From contig JADFKI010000027.1 in assembly GCA_022565015.1 (NCBI GenBank), forward strand, positions 2,433 to 18,867: DNA of 16,435 nt. Direction: 5' to 3'. A program made the position numbers and the translations under genes. The notes under the pieces are model-generated. The model saw only the letters and a list, made by a program, of their open reading frames with translations, had not been told where the DNA came from and made no database searches. Below are positions 7,143 to 12,941 of this stretch, piece after piece. This DNA is from Chloroflexota bacterium (GTDB lineage Bacteria > Chloroflexota > Dehalococcoidia > Lucifugimonadales > JADFKI01). How positions within the stretch are numbered: the first letter of the stretch is position 1; the number at the start of each line of letters is the position of its first letter.

Positions 7143-7255
7143 TGCTTCTCACGTCCACTATGTAAATATTGATGTTGGCTCCGTCATACTATAGCACAGG
7201 GGCGACCGCGGTAACGGCCCGTCCGTCCCACCATAAGGATGTCAGGCCGATATTC

Positions 7256-7264
7256 TGGTATCAT
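7256..7264 (+). promoter_or_regulatory. Candidate extended -10 promoter for lipA
   Basis: TGG followed by TATCAT (TGn extension plus 5 of 6 of the -10), with no good -35. It would start transcription about 20 bases before the lipA ATG. Inference only. Confidence 0.35.
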
Positions 7265-7291
7265 GTGGTCAAGACCGTTCACGGAGGAGAT

Positions 7292-8167
7292 ATGGCGGCC
7301 GAGCGAAGGCTACCCGACTGGCTAAAGGTCCCCATGCCCGGCGGACGCAACTACCTGGAGCTGCGCGAGGTGCTGAAAACGAACGCGCTCCACACCGTCT
7401 GCGAAGAGGCGCACTGTCCCAACATAGGCGAGTGCTGGGAGCGTAAGACGGCCACGTTCATGGTGCTGGGCGATATCTGCACGCGGGCCTGCACCTACTG
7501 CGCCGTGACTACGGGGAGACCGGGGCCGGTAGACCTTCAAGAGCCGGCACGTTTAGCAGATGCGGTCGAGCGAATGGCACTGCGATACGCCGTGATCACC
7601 TCCGTCGACAGGGACGATCTGCCGGACGGCGGCGCGTTCATCTTCGCTCAGTGCATCAAGCAGATACACGAGCGAATACCAGGCTGCAAGGTCGAGGTGC
7701 TGATCCCCGACTTTCAGGGCAACTGGGACGCCCTTTCGGCAGTCATGGACGCGCGGCCGGAAACGCTCAACCACAACATCGAGACGGCCAGAAGGGTCTT
7801 CCAACGCGTGCGGCACAGGGGCGACTACGACCTGTCGTTGGAGCTCCTGTCCAGGGCCAAGCGTATGGGGGGCAGGACCGTTACCAAGTCGGGCATGATG
7901 GTTGGGCTTGGCGAGACGTGGGATGAGATCGCGGATACGATGCGAGACCTGCGGTCCGTGGACTGCGACCTTCTGACTATCGGCCAGTACCTTCGACCGT
8001 CGGACAAGCACGTGCCATTGGCCAGGTGGTACACGCCGAGGGAGTTTGCGGAGCTCAAGGAGATCGGTGAAGCCCTGGGTTTCAAGAGCGTCGCGTCCGG
8101 GCCGTTGGTGCGAAGCTCTTATCACGCTGATGAACAGCACGAGGCGGCCATCAAGCTGCTCGTCTGA
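7292..8167 (+). CDS. lipA: Lipoyl synthase LipA (radical SAM)
   Basis: A 291-residue lipoyl synthase, which inserts two sulfur atoms into protein-bound octanoyl groups of 2-oxoacid dehydrogenases and GcvH. Both iron-sulfur clusters are visible: the auxiliary set Cys37, Cys42, Cys48 in 'CEEAHCPNIGEC' and the radical SAM set Cys63, Cys67, Cys70 in 'CTRACTYC'. 'SVDRDDLPDGGA', 'NHNIETA', 'KSGMMVGLGE' and the C-terminal 'RSSY' (274-277; the Ser ligates the auxiliary cluster in this family) are all present. The frame is open another 41 codons upstream, but GGAGGAG at 7283-7289 sets the ATG at 7292 and the length then fits the family. No lipB or lplA lies beside it. Divergent from rlmD. Confidence 0.95.
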   Translation: MAAERRLPDWLKVPMPGGRNYLELREVLKTNALHTVCEEAHCPNIGECWERKTATFMVLGDICTRACTYCAVTTGRPGPVDLQEPARLADAVERMALRYAVITSVDRDDLPDGGAFIFAQCIKQIHERIPGCKVEVLIPDFQGNWDALSAVMDARPETLNHNIETARRVFQRVRHRGDYDLSLELLSRAKRMGGRTVTKSGMMVGLGETWDEIADTMRDLRSVDCDLLTIGQYLRPSDKHVPLARWYTPREFAELKEIGEALGFKSVASGPLVRSSYHADEQHEAAIKLLV

Positions 8168-8234
8168 TAACTTCCTCGCTGCGCCGCCCTTTATTCAGCG
8201 ATTAAGGCGACATCCATCGCCGGCGGCTTTCAGA

Positions 8235-8378
8235 TTAGTCCGAGGAGGGTAGTTTCCTGGGCTGTTGGACGGGCATTTCATCTTCGTGGCACTGAACAAC
8301 GCCCTCACCGGCCTTGGTACATAGGACCATCGTGCCGCAGGTCTCGCACTGATACCTTCTTCCAAGCTGGTTCGCCAT
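8235..8378 (-). CDS. Desulforedoxin-like microprotein with a Cys-His ligand pair
   Basis: A 47-residue protein beginning MANQLGRRYQCETCG. It aligns without gaps over residues 6-35 to its upstream neighbour and to the desulforedoxin fold: Tyr9, Cys11-x2-Cys14, a 15-residue spacer with a Gly-x-Gly turn, Cys30, then the '-M35' end. Where desulforedoxins have adjacent Cys-Cys, this copy has Cys30-His31, and it has an extra Cys20. It could therefore bind iron or zinc with Cys3His, or recruit Cys20. A 12-residue tail (PVQQPRKLPSSD) follows. ATG at 8376-8378 has GGAG 4 bases and AGAGG 9 bases upstream. It lies 67 bases after the stop of the neighbour on the same strand and is probably cotranscribed. 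Its role is unknown. Confidence 0.75.
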   Translation of the reverse strand: MANQLGRRYQCETCGTMVLCTKAGEGVVQCHEDEMPVQQPRKLPSSD

Positions 8379-8445
8379 TTACTCCGCCTCTATTGATATT
8401 CGGGGAGGCTAAGTGAGCCGCCTTCCCCCTACATGAATATTCAGG

Positions 8446-8565
8446 TTACGCCTTCCGCTGCATGGGCTCGCCGCAGCACTTGACCGTGCCATCGCCGCCA
8501 CGCGTCACCACGAACTCAGCGTTGCACTTCGAACACGTATATCGTTTCCCAGTCTCGTTTGCCAA
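8446..8565 (-). CDS. Desulforedoxin-like microprotein (CxxC...CC rubredoxin-type site)
   Basis: A 39-residue protein with 'RYTCSKCNAEF', a Gly-Gly-Asp-Gly turn and 'KCCGEPM'. Cys11-x2-Cys14-x15-Cys30-Cys31 is exactly the spacing of the four iron ligands of desulforedoxin and of the N-terminal FeS4 domain of desulfoferrodoxin. There is no superoxide reductase domain attached. In the family this site carries one electron or stabilises a dimer. The start is TTG at 8563-8565, with AGAGGT 8 bases upstream and a near-consensus promoter (8599-8627) about 26 bases before it. The first gene of a two-gene unit with the 47-residue paralogue. Zinc instead of iron cannot be excluded. Confidence 0.78.
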   Translation of the reverse strand: MANETGKRYTCSKCNAEFVVTRGGDGTVKCCGEPMQRKA

Positions 8566-8598
8566 CTGCGAATACCTCTACCCCTCTATTTACTAAGA

Positions 8599-8620
8599 AT
8601 TATAGCCAGACACCTATAAT
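8599..8620. promoter_or_regulatory. Inverted repeat covering the -10 and spacer: possible operator
   Basis: ATTATAG and CTATAAT, perfect 7-base inverted halves separated by 8 bases. One half is the -10 element, the other lies in the spacer next to the -35. A dimeric repressor binding here would block RNA polymerase. The 7-8-7 layout does not match the classic Fur/PerR box (7-1-7). The regulator is unknown. Confidence 0.45.
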
Positions 8621-8627
8621 GCGTCAA
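8599..8627 (-). promoter_or_regulatory. Near-consensus sigma-70 promoter of the desulforedoxin-like pair
   Basis: Reading leftward: TTGACG (8622-8627; 5 of 6), a 17-base spacer, then a perfect TATAAT (8599-8604). The start point near 8592 gives a leader of about 26 bases that holds AGAGGT. One of the two best promoters in the window. Confidence 0.8.
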
Positions 8628-9268
8628 CGCGCCAACAGGCTCTGGAGCGCCACACCTTTTCCCATGAGTCACGGTGTGGTCCCATTAGCGCACATTGAGT
8701 TTCGCCCGGGAAGACGAAAGCGCAGGTCTTTCCACAACTACGGGATCTGTTTTAGCACGTTGACCCGATTGTTCGCAGCCGAGTATTTTGATCACAAACT
8801 GATATATAGGGCTGGTTACATCCATTAGATAGTCGACACGCATTGGCCTCGAAGGCGTTCGAAATGTTTCGTTTCGTCGGCCTCCGTCCTTGCGGCGTCA
8901 AGGACTCAGATGGCCATGGCGGCGGTGCCCAAGGCGTCCTAAGGCTGGCGTCCGCTCAAGTCCTGGCGATTCAAACGCAGGGGCATTACCTGCACGAACC
9001 GCTACAGACTTGACCATAGTTCGACGGATTAGCCACATAATTCCCCGTCGATTTACCGTAAATAAAATATTTAGCCCCATGAATTGGTTTGTTACCATTA
9101 TTGGCTATAAACACGTTTTATTCACTCATAATTGGATGAATATGACTCGCTATCAGCAAATATGACCTATTTAAATGATGTAAATGCTCAACGAATATGG
9201 TATAACAATCCCCGGTCGACCTTAACTTCATGAGTTTCCTTGACGAGGGGTTGTCAAGATAGGCCATT
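8628..9268. other. Gene-poor stretch, AT-rich at its right end
   Basis: No frame here looks like a real protein and I find no tRNA or known RNA. Small structures are present: TCGACGG (9021-9027) pairs with CCGTCGA (9045-9051), and overlapping ATTTA/TAAAT and TAAATA/TATTTA palindromes lie at 9051-9073. From about 9050 to 9210 the sequence is much richer in A and T than the flanking genes. A TGG-TATAAC extended -10 (9198-9206) and the inverted repeat CTTGAC (9239-9244)/GTCAAG (9253-9258) could be promoter and operator for the small gene at 9269. Confidence 0.5.
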
Positions 9269-9499
9269 ATGTCACTTCGGACCATTAGTGTGATGACCGG
9301 GGAAAGATTCGATGAGTTCGACGAGCTGGTCAGCTCGATTTTACAGAGAAATGGGGGAGAACTCCGGGGCGCCAGCTCGGGCGGTGGACGCAGGGATTAC
9401 TACGTGGAGATCGAAGACCAGAATTACATACGGCTCCTGAATGAACTCAGGGAAGCCGGTGTGTCCCTAGTCGAGCAAGACCAGGAGACAGACGGTTAA
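9269..9499 (+). CDS. Small protein of unknown function
   Basis: A 76-residue acidic soluble protein, not recognised. The predicted pattern is strand ('LRTISVMTG'), helix ('FDEFDELVSSILQRNGG'), a Gly-rich turn ('SSGGGRR'), strand ('DYYVEIE'), helix ('NYIRLLNELREAG') and strand ('VSLVEQD'). This is a beta-alpha-beta-beta-alpha-beta order like a ferredoxin-like or ACT-type fold; it resembles the regulatory domains found fused to anti-sigma zinc fingers, but this is inference from pattern only. Codon choice resembles the neighbouring genes, which supports coding. ATG at 9269 or 9293 are both possible and neither has a clear ribosome binding site. Its stop is 9 bases from the convergent MetF-like gene. 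Confidence 0.6.
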   Translation: MSLRTISVMTGERFDEFDELVSSILQRNGGELRGASSGGGRRDYYVEIEDQNYIRLLNELREAGVSLVEQDQETDG

Positions 9500-9508
9500 C
9501 CCAGCGTG

Positions 9509-10375
9509 CTAATCGCGAAAGTTTGCCAGGACCGCCTGAGCGGCTTCGTAGTCTCGCCTGCCGCCGCGCATGATGGGCGGTATCAGATATATCGATGTCA
9601 GGCCTGCGCTAGAGAATTCGTCGAGCACCTGGAGCGCGATATCAACGCCCGACCTCCCTTTCTTCAGGTCCTCTGTTACCCACTCCGGCACATGACCGAA
9701 TATGAGGCTGTCTTCAGTCATGACCTGCACGCCGTGGAATATGGGGCAGGGAAACTCTTCATCATATGAGCTTCGATAGCATTCGATGAAGGCCTGCGGC
9801 CCGCCGGGGTCAAACGTCGGTTGCGAGATGAAGAACTGCGCCCCCGACTCAACCTTCCTGCGGCTCAGCCTGGCCTCTTGCTCGATGCCCCTGGCGAGAT
9901 CGATCGTCGCTCCGATGCAGAAGTCCGTTGAAGTCCGCAGCTTCAGCTCCTTGAAGTCGATGCCTTCGTTCAGGCGTCGCAGCGACTCCATGAGGCTGGT
10001 CGGGGAGTAGTCGCTAACGTCCCGGACTCGGCTCAGGTCCCGCTCGGTGAACTCATCGCCCTTGACTATGACGACGTTTTCGAGGCCGAGTAGATCGGCG
10101 CCCAGAAGGATGCTCTGGAGCGCGAGCTTGTTCATGTCCCTGGTAGCCAGGGTGAACACGACGTCCTTTTCGAGCCTGGTCTTGATCCAGTGGGCGGCTA
10201 TCGTGGAATTGAGCCTGGTCGACTTACCCGGATTGTAGGCCACTGAAATCCAGTCGGCGTCCAGGTCCTTTGCCGAAGTAAGCAGTTCAGGAGCGGAGCC
10301 TCGGGGAGGCGAGAAGTCGCATATGAAGAGAAATCCGCCCCGCTCCCGTGCAATCTTGTCTATAACCTTTACCAT
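9509..10375 (-). CDS. Methylenetetrahydrofolate reductase-like protein (MetF family)
   Basis: A 288-residue TIM-barrel flavoprotein of the MTHFR family. The family reduces 5,10-methylene- to 5-methyl-tetrahydrofolate for methionine synthesis or the methyl branch of the Wood-Ljungdahl pathway. Motifs: 'FICDFSPPRG' (about 17-26), 'FTLATRDMNKLALQS' (74-88), 'VIVKGDEF' (102-109), 'GATIDL', 'SGAQFFISQPTFD' (177-189) and the C-terminal 'IYLIPPI'. The conserved catalytic Glu of 'EFFPP' in E. coli MetF is an Asp here (Asp20). There is no adjacent MetV-like zinc partner. ATG at 10373-10375 has only a weak ribosome binding site. Convergent with the 76-residue gene and preceded by its own -10. Confidence 0.85.
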   Translation of the reverse strand: MVKVIDKIARERGGFLFICDFSPPRGSAPELLTSAKDLDADWISVAYNPGKSTRLNSTIAAHWIKTRLEKDVVFTLATRDMNKLALQSILLGADLLGLENVVIVKGDEFTERDLSRVRDVSDYSPTSLMESLRRLNEGIDFKELKLRTSTDFCIGATIDLARGIEQEARLSRRKVESGAQFFISQPTFDPGGPQAFIECYRSSYDEEFPCPIFHGVQVMTEDSLIFGHVPEWVTEDLKKGRSGVDIALQVLDEFSSAGLTSIYLIPPIMRGGRRDYEAAQAVLANFRD

Positions 10376-10437
10376 AGCCTGAAGGCGGACACGGAAGACC
10401 TTTCTCGAAAACTACCGATAAGTTCTGGTCAAGGACA

Positions 10438-10443
10438 ATTATA
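10438..10443 (-). promoter_or_regulatory. -10 element of the MetF-like gene
   Basis: A perfect TATAAT reading leftward, within TATATAAT, about 62 bases before the ATG. The -35 position 17 bases upstream is a poor CGACCG, so an activator may be needed. It separates this gene from the zinc-ribbon gene upstream on the same strand. Confidence 0.5.
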
Positions 10444-10499
10444 TACGGATGATCCGCCGCCGGTCGCCCCGCGCTACTGTTTCTGCTACGTCGTCAGGA

Positions 10500-10976
10500 C
10501 TACTTCCAGCCCAGTGAACCGTTCTTGGCAGGGGTGAGGGATACGCGATGGCCCTCGGTGCACTTGTAACGCTCCTCACGCACCTCTCGGCGCTTGCCGG
10601 ACAGCGACGACTGTATCATCGGCCTGGTGCAGAACGGACAGCTCACGTTGTAGACGACCCTGTTTCGCATGCGCTGTAGCTGCACGTGCGTAAGGGTCTG
10701 GGAAAGGGAATCGAAGTCTCCCACGTACCTGAGTACGTAGCGGGTCCCATCGCTTATGACCGTCTTCTTCTTTCGCTTGACCTGTGGAGGGACGTACTCG
10801 TAGTCCACGAACCCACATTGGAGACAGACCGGCTCCTCGTAGTTGATCCTCAGTTGTGCATCGCACCTCGGACATATCATCTCGTAGCGCGACGGCACTT
10901 CCTGTGTTTGTGGAACGACGGCCACCGGCTCCATAACAGCTGGAGCGAATGTATGTTTATCGGCCGGTATTACCAA
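10500..10976 (-). CDS. Two-module zinc-ribbon protein of unknown function
   Basis: A 158-residue cytoplasmic protein. Module one is Cys35-x2-Cys38-x12-Cys51-x2-Cys54 ('CPRC...CLQC', a TFIIB/ribosomal-protein-like ribbon). A basic linker 'VKRKKKT' leads into a mid-region 'GTRYVLRYVGDF' and a likely helix 'LSQTLTHVQLQRMRNR'. Module two is Cys113-x2-Cys116 ('CPFC'), then Cys139-x3-His143. Two ribbons around a basic middle suggest nucleic-acid binding, perhaps a transcription-linked factor; no known family is recognised. The start is TTG at 10974-10976, chosen because GGAGGGG lies about 4-6 bases upstream; the in-frame ATG at 10932-10934 has none. It stands 124 bases upstream of the MetF-like gene, which has its own -10. 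Confidence 0.75.
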   Translation of the reverse strand: MVIPADKHTFAPAVMEPVAVVPQTQEVPSRYEMICPRCDAQLRINYEEPVCLQCGFVDYEYVPPQVKRKKKTVISDGTRYVLRYVGDFDSLSQTLTHVQLQRMRNRVVYNVSCPFCTRPMIQSSLSGKRREVREERYKCTEGHRVSLTPAKNGSLGWK

Positions 10977-11463
10977 TTTGCCCCTCCTCTCTCGGTGTCT
11001 GCGGCAGGCAGTATTGTTTCCCGCGCAGACGTAAGGTGTCGAGGTACGCGACGCGAAAACGAGCCACGACCCGAATTGACTACCGTATCGAGGACTGCTT
11101 CAAAATTAGTCCCTTATCGGAACATATGACCGGCAGTGTTACGGGTGTATTACCCGTCGATGGAAGTTGCCGAAGACGCTCGGTTCGCTCAAGAGGGCGA
11201 ATGTCTACGTCTAGGGGCGTAGACCGGGAGTTTCCTCCCACCCTGGCTCGAGCCAATCACTGCGTCTGCCGACAGCTCCAACGTTAAATGATCCGGCCAA
11301 TTGAAACAGCGGTGATTGGGGCTAACAGTTGGAGTCCGATAGTTCACCGACACTTCGATAGCAATACCAAGTAGTCTGAGCGCTGCCACCAAAGTTAACC
11401 ACTGATGCCTACACGCAGAGTATCTGTGGTTCGCTCTCAGGGGTAACCCGTATTTACACCACT

Positions 11464-11491
11464 ACCATATGGGTGCCAGCACCTATATGGT
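11464..11491. repeat. 28-base near-perfect palindrome
   Basis: Arms of 13 bases (ACCATATGGGTGC and GCACCTATATGGT) pair fully except one G-T, with only CA between them. As DNA it is an operator-like dyad; as RNA a long hairpin. No T-run follows, so it is not a terminator. Confidence 0.7.
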
Positions 11492-11582
11492 CAACCCCTT
11501 CGAGGTCTGAAGACTTGGACCTTAACCACTTTGCCGCTAAGACGTGGTTATTATTCGGGAAAAGTACAATATTTGTCAAGGC

Positions 11583-11616
11583 GCAAATCTCGCGATTTCG
11601 GGAGATTTGCTTTTCT
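11583..11616 (+). terminator. Terminator-like hairpin with no assigned gene
   Basis: A perfect 9-bp stem GCAAATCTC (11583-11591) / GAGATTTGC (11602-11610), a 10-base loop, then TTTTCT. The left arm can instead pair with ATTTG at 11570-11574 or, through AAATC, with GATTT at 11594-11598, so competing folds exist. Confidence 0.5.
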
Positions 11617-11914
11617 GATAGCGGCCGTGATAGAGCGGTGTACAATCCATATGCCCATGCAGAGATTTGAGGAATACTCAGCAACTATCTAAGAAAAGTA
11701 AAAATGTTTTATAACATATTTCCGAAAATAGTTATAGCTTCGGGACAATAGGTCCTGAGCAGATCTATCCCACGTTTAGGTGCGCCTTTAGGGGGCGATC
11801 GTCCTGGAGTCATCGTGTGTTTCACCCAACGGGGAGTCGGGAGCCGTGGGAAATACGCTTTCTCGCGAAGTTTAATCCTCATATGTCCGCCATGGGCGAA
11901 GGCATTTCAATAAT

Positions 11915-11943
11915 CGTATCGCAATTAATCGCGATACGTTTTT
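11915..11943 (+). terminator. Terminator-like hairpin with no assigned gene
   Basis: A perfect 8-bp stem CGTATCGC (11915-11922) / GCGATACG (11931-11938), an 8-base AT-rich loop and TTTTT directly after. It lies about 80 bases before the etfB promoter and insulates it from rightward transcription. No gene ends just upstream. Confidence 0.6.
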
Positions 11944-12023
11944 CGGGCATACGAAGTAGAGGTCTCAGGCACGCCGCGGTTGCGCTTTTTAGTGGTGCGT
12001 CGCCCGCAGGTTGCGGGGCTGCG

Positions 12024-12052
12024 TTGACACCTTTCCGGGCCGATGCTATATT
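12024..12052 (+). promoter_or_regulatory. Near-consensus sigma-70 promoter of etfB-etfA
   Basis: A perfect TTGACA (12024-12029), a 17-base spacer and TATATT (12047-12052; 5 of 6) with a TGn extension (12044-12046). The predicted start near 12059 gives a leader of about 80 bases. This implies strong constitutive expression. Confidence 0.85.
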
Positions 12053-12139
12053 CTCAGCGGCCTCTTGGCCCTGCCCAAAAAGAGCACGAAATTGTTGTAT
12101 GATTAGAGCCACCGTGAACTGAATGAGGTATCAGAGCCT

Positions 12140-12931
12140 ATGAACATAATCGTCTGCGTGAAGCAGGTGATGGATCCCGAGACGCCGGCTTCCGCCTTCG
12201 TGATCGATTCAGATGCCATGCGAGTCGTGCCCGCTCCCGGCATACCGCCCGTCGTGAACGGATTCGACGAGAACGCCGTGGAGGCCGCGCTGAAAATCAA
12301 GGAGGCTGGAGAAGCCAAGATCACCATCATCTCCGTGGGAAACGGCTTCGTTATGGACGTCATGAAAAAGCCTCTGTCCATGGGAGCGGACGAGCTGATA
12401 CTCATCCAGGACGAGCTTGTGCAGGACCTGGACACCTACGCGACGGCCACAGTGCTGACCGAAGCGATCAAGAAGGTCGGTGAGTTCGATCTTATCCTCT
12501 GCGGCAGACAGGCCTCCGATTGGGACAATGCACACGTGCCCCTGGGCGTTGCCGAGATGCTGGGGCTACCCAGCGTGACGTTAGCCCAGAAGATAGAAGT
12601 GACCGATAACGGAATCGTCGTCGAGCGCGCGCTGACCGATGGCTACGAGGTCGTAGAGGCACCGACGCCTGCCCTCGTGACCGTGAGCAACGAGCTTGGA
12701 GAGCCGAGGTACCCCACGCTTCGCGGCATCATGACCGCCAGCAGGAAGACACCGACGGTGTGGACTGCGAGCGACCTCGGGCTAAGCGCCGACGCCCTGG
12801 CGCCCAAGCTGCAACTCTCCGAGATCTTCATCCCCGTCAGCGATGGGCAGGTCGAGATCGTGGAGGGTGAGGATGAGGCTGACGCCGGCCGTAAGCTCGC
12901 GCTCAGGCTCCGAGAAGAGAAGCTGATCTGA
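12140..12931 (+). CDS. etfB: Electron transfer flavoprotein subunit beta
   Basis: A 263-residue EtfB/FixA. With EtfA it forms a soluble heterodimer that carries electrons from acyl-CoA and other dehydrogenases to the quinone pool. The N-terminal 'MNIIVCVKQVMDPE' is typical, 'GFDENAVEAALKIKE' is at about 41-55, the nucleotide-binding region 'GRQASDWDNAHVPLGVAE' at 122-139, and the beta signature 'VEAPTPALVTVSNELGEPR' at 172-190, followed by 'YPTLRGIM'. GAGGT lies 10 bases before ATG 12140. It is first in an operon with etfA (10-base gap) behind a strong promoter. The dehydrogenase partners are not in the window; classical versus bifurcating type was not resolved. Confidence 0.95.
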   Translation: MNIIVCVKQVMDPETPASAFVIDSDAMRVVPAPGIPPVVNGFDENAVEAALKIKEAGEAKITIISVGNGFVMDVMKKPLSMGADELILIQDELVQDLDTYATATVLTEAIKKVGEFDLILCGRQASDWDNAHVPLGVAEMLGLPSVTLAQKIEVTDNGIVVERALTDGYEVVEAPTPALVTVSNELGEPRYPTLRGIMTASRKTPTVWTASDLGLSADALAPKLQLSEIFIPVSDGQVEIVEGEDEADAGRKLALRLREEKLI

Positions 12932-12941
12932 GGTAGAATTC

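Larger units (their letters stand above)
10977..12023. other. Long structured non-coding stretch
   Basis: About 1.05 kb with no convincing gene on either strand; frames of 60-112 codons here have composition unlike the neighbouring genes and lack ribosome binding sites. It contains five clear inverted repeats: 11464-11491, 11523-11550 (TAACCAC/GTGGTTA), 11583-11610, 11710-11736 (TATAAC-A-TATTT, CCGA loop, AAATA-GTTATA) and 11915-11938. Two of these are followed by T-runs. An A+T-rich patch lies at about 11690-11740. No DnaA boxes, tRNA, SRP or tmRNA signature was found. Confidence 0.55.

Noticed and set aside
8615..8620. Rightward TATAAT as a promoter on the plus strand.
   Set aside because: There is no -35 at a suitable distance and no gene downstream; it is the other half of the inverted repeat in the leftward promoter.
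8910..9010. Possible tRNA suggested by GATTCAAAC near 8968.
   Set aside because: The loop lacks the conserved T-T-C register and the stem is mismatched; no acceptor stem, D arm or anticodon arm could be built.
11690..11740. AT-rich patch considered as a replication-origin unwinding element.
   Set aside because: No DnaA boxes (TTATCCACA-like) are nearby and no dnaA, dnaN or gidA genes are in the window.
11817..12122. Rightward 101-codon frame upstream of etfB.
   Set aside because: It runs through the terminator-like hairpin and the near-consensus etfB promoter and has no ribosome binding site or recognisable protein pattern.
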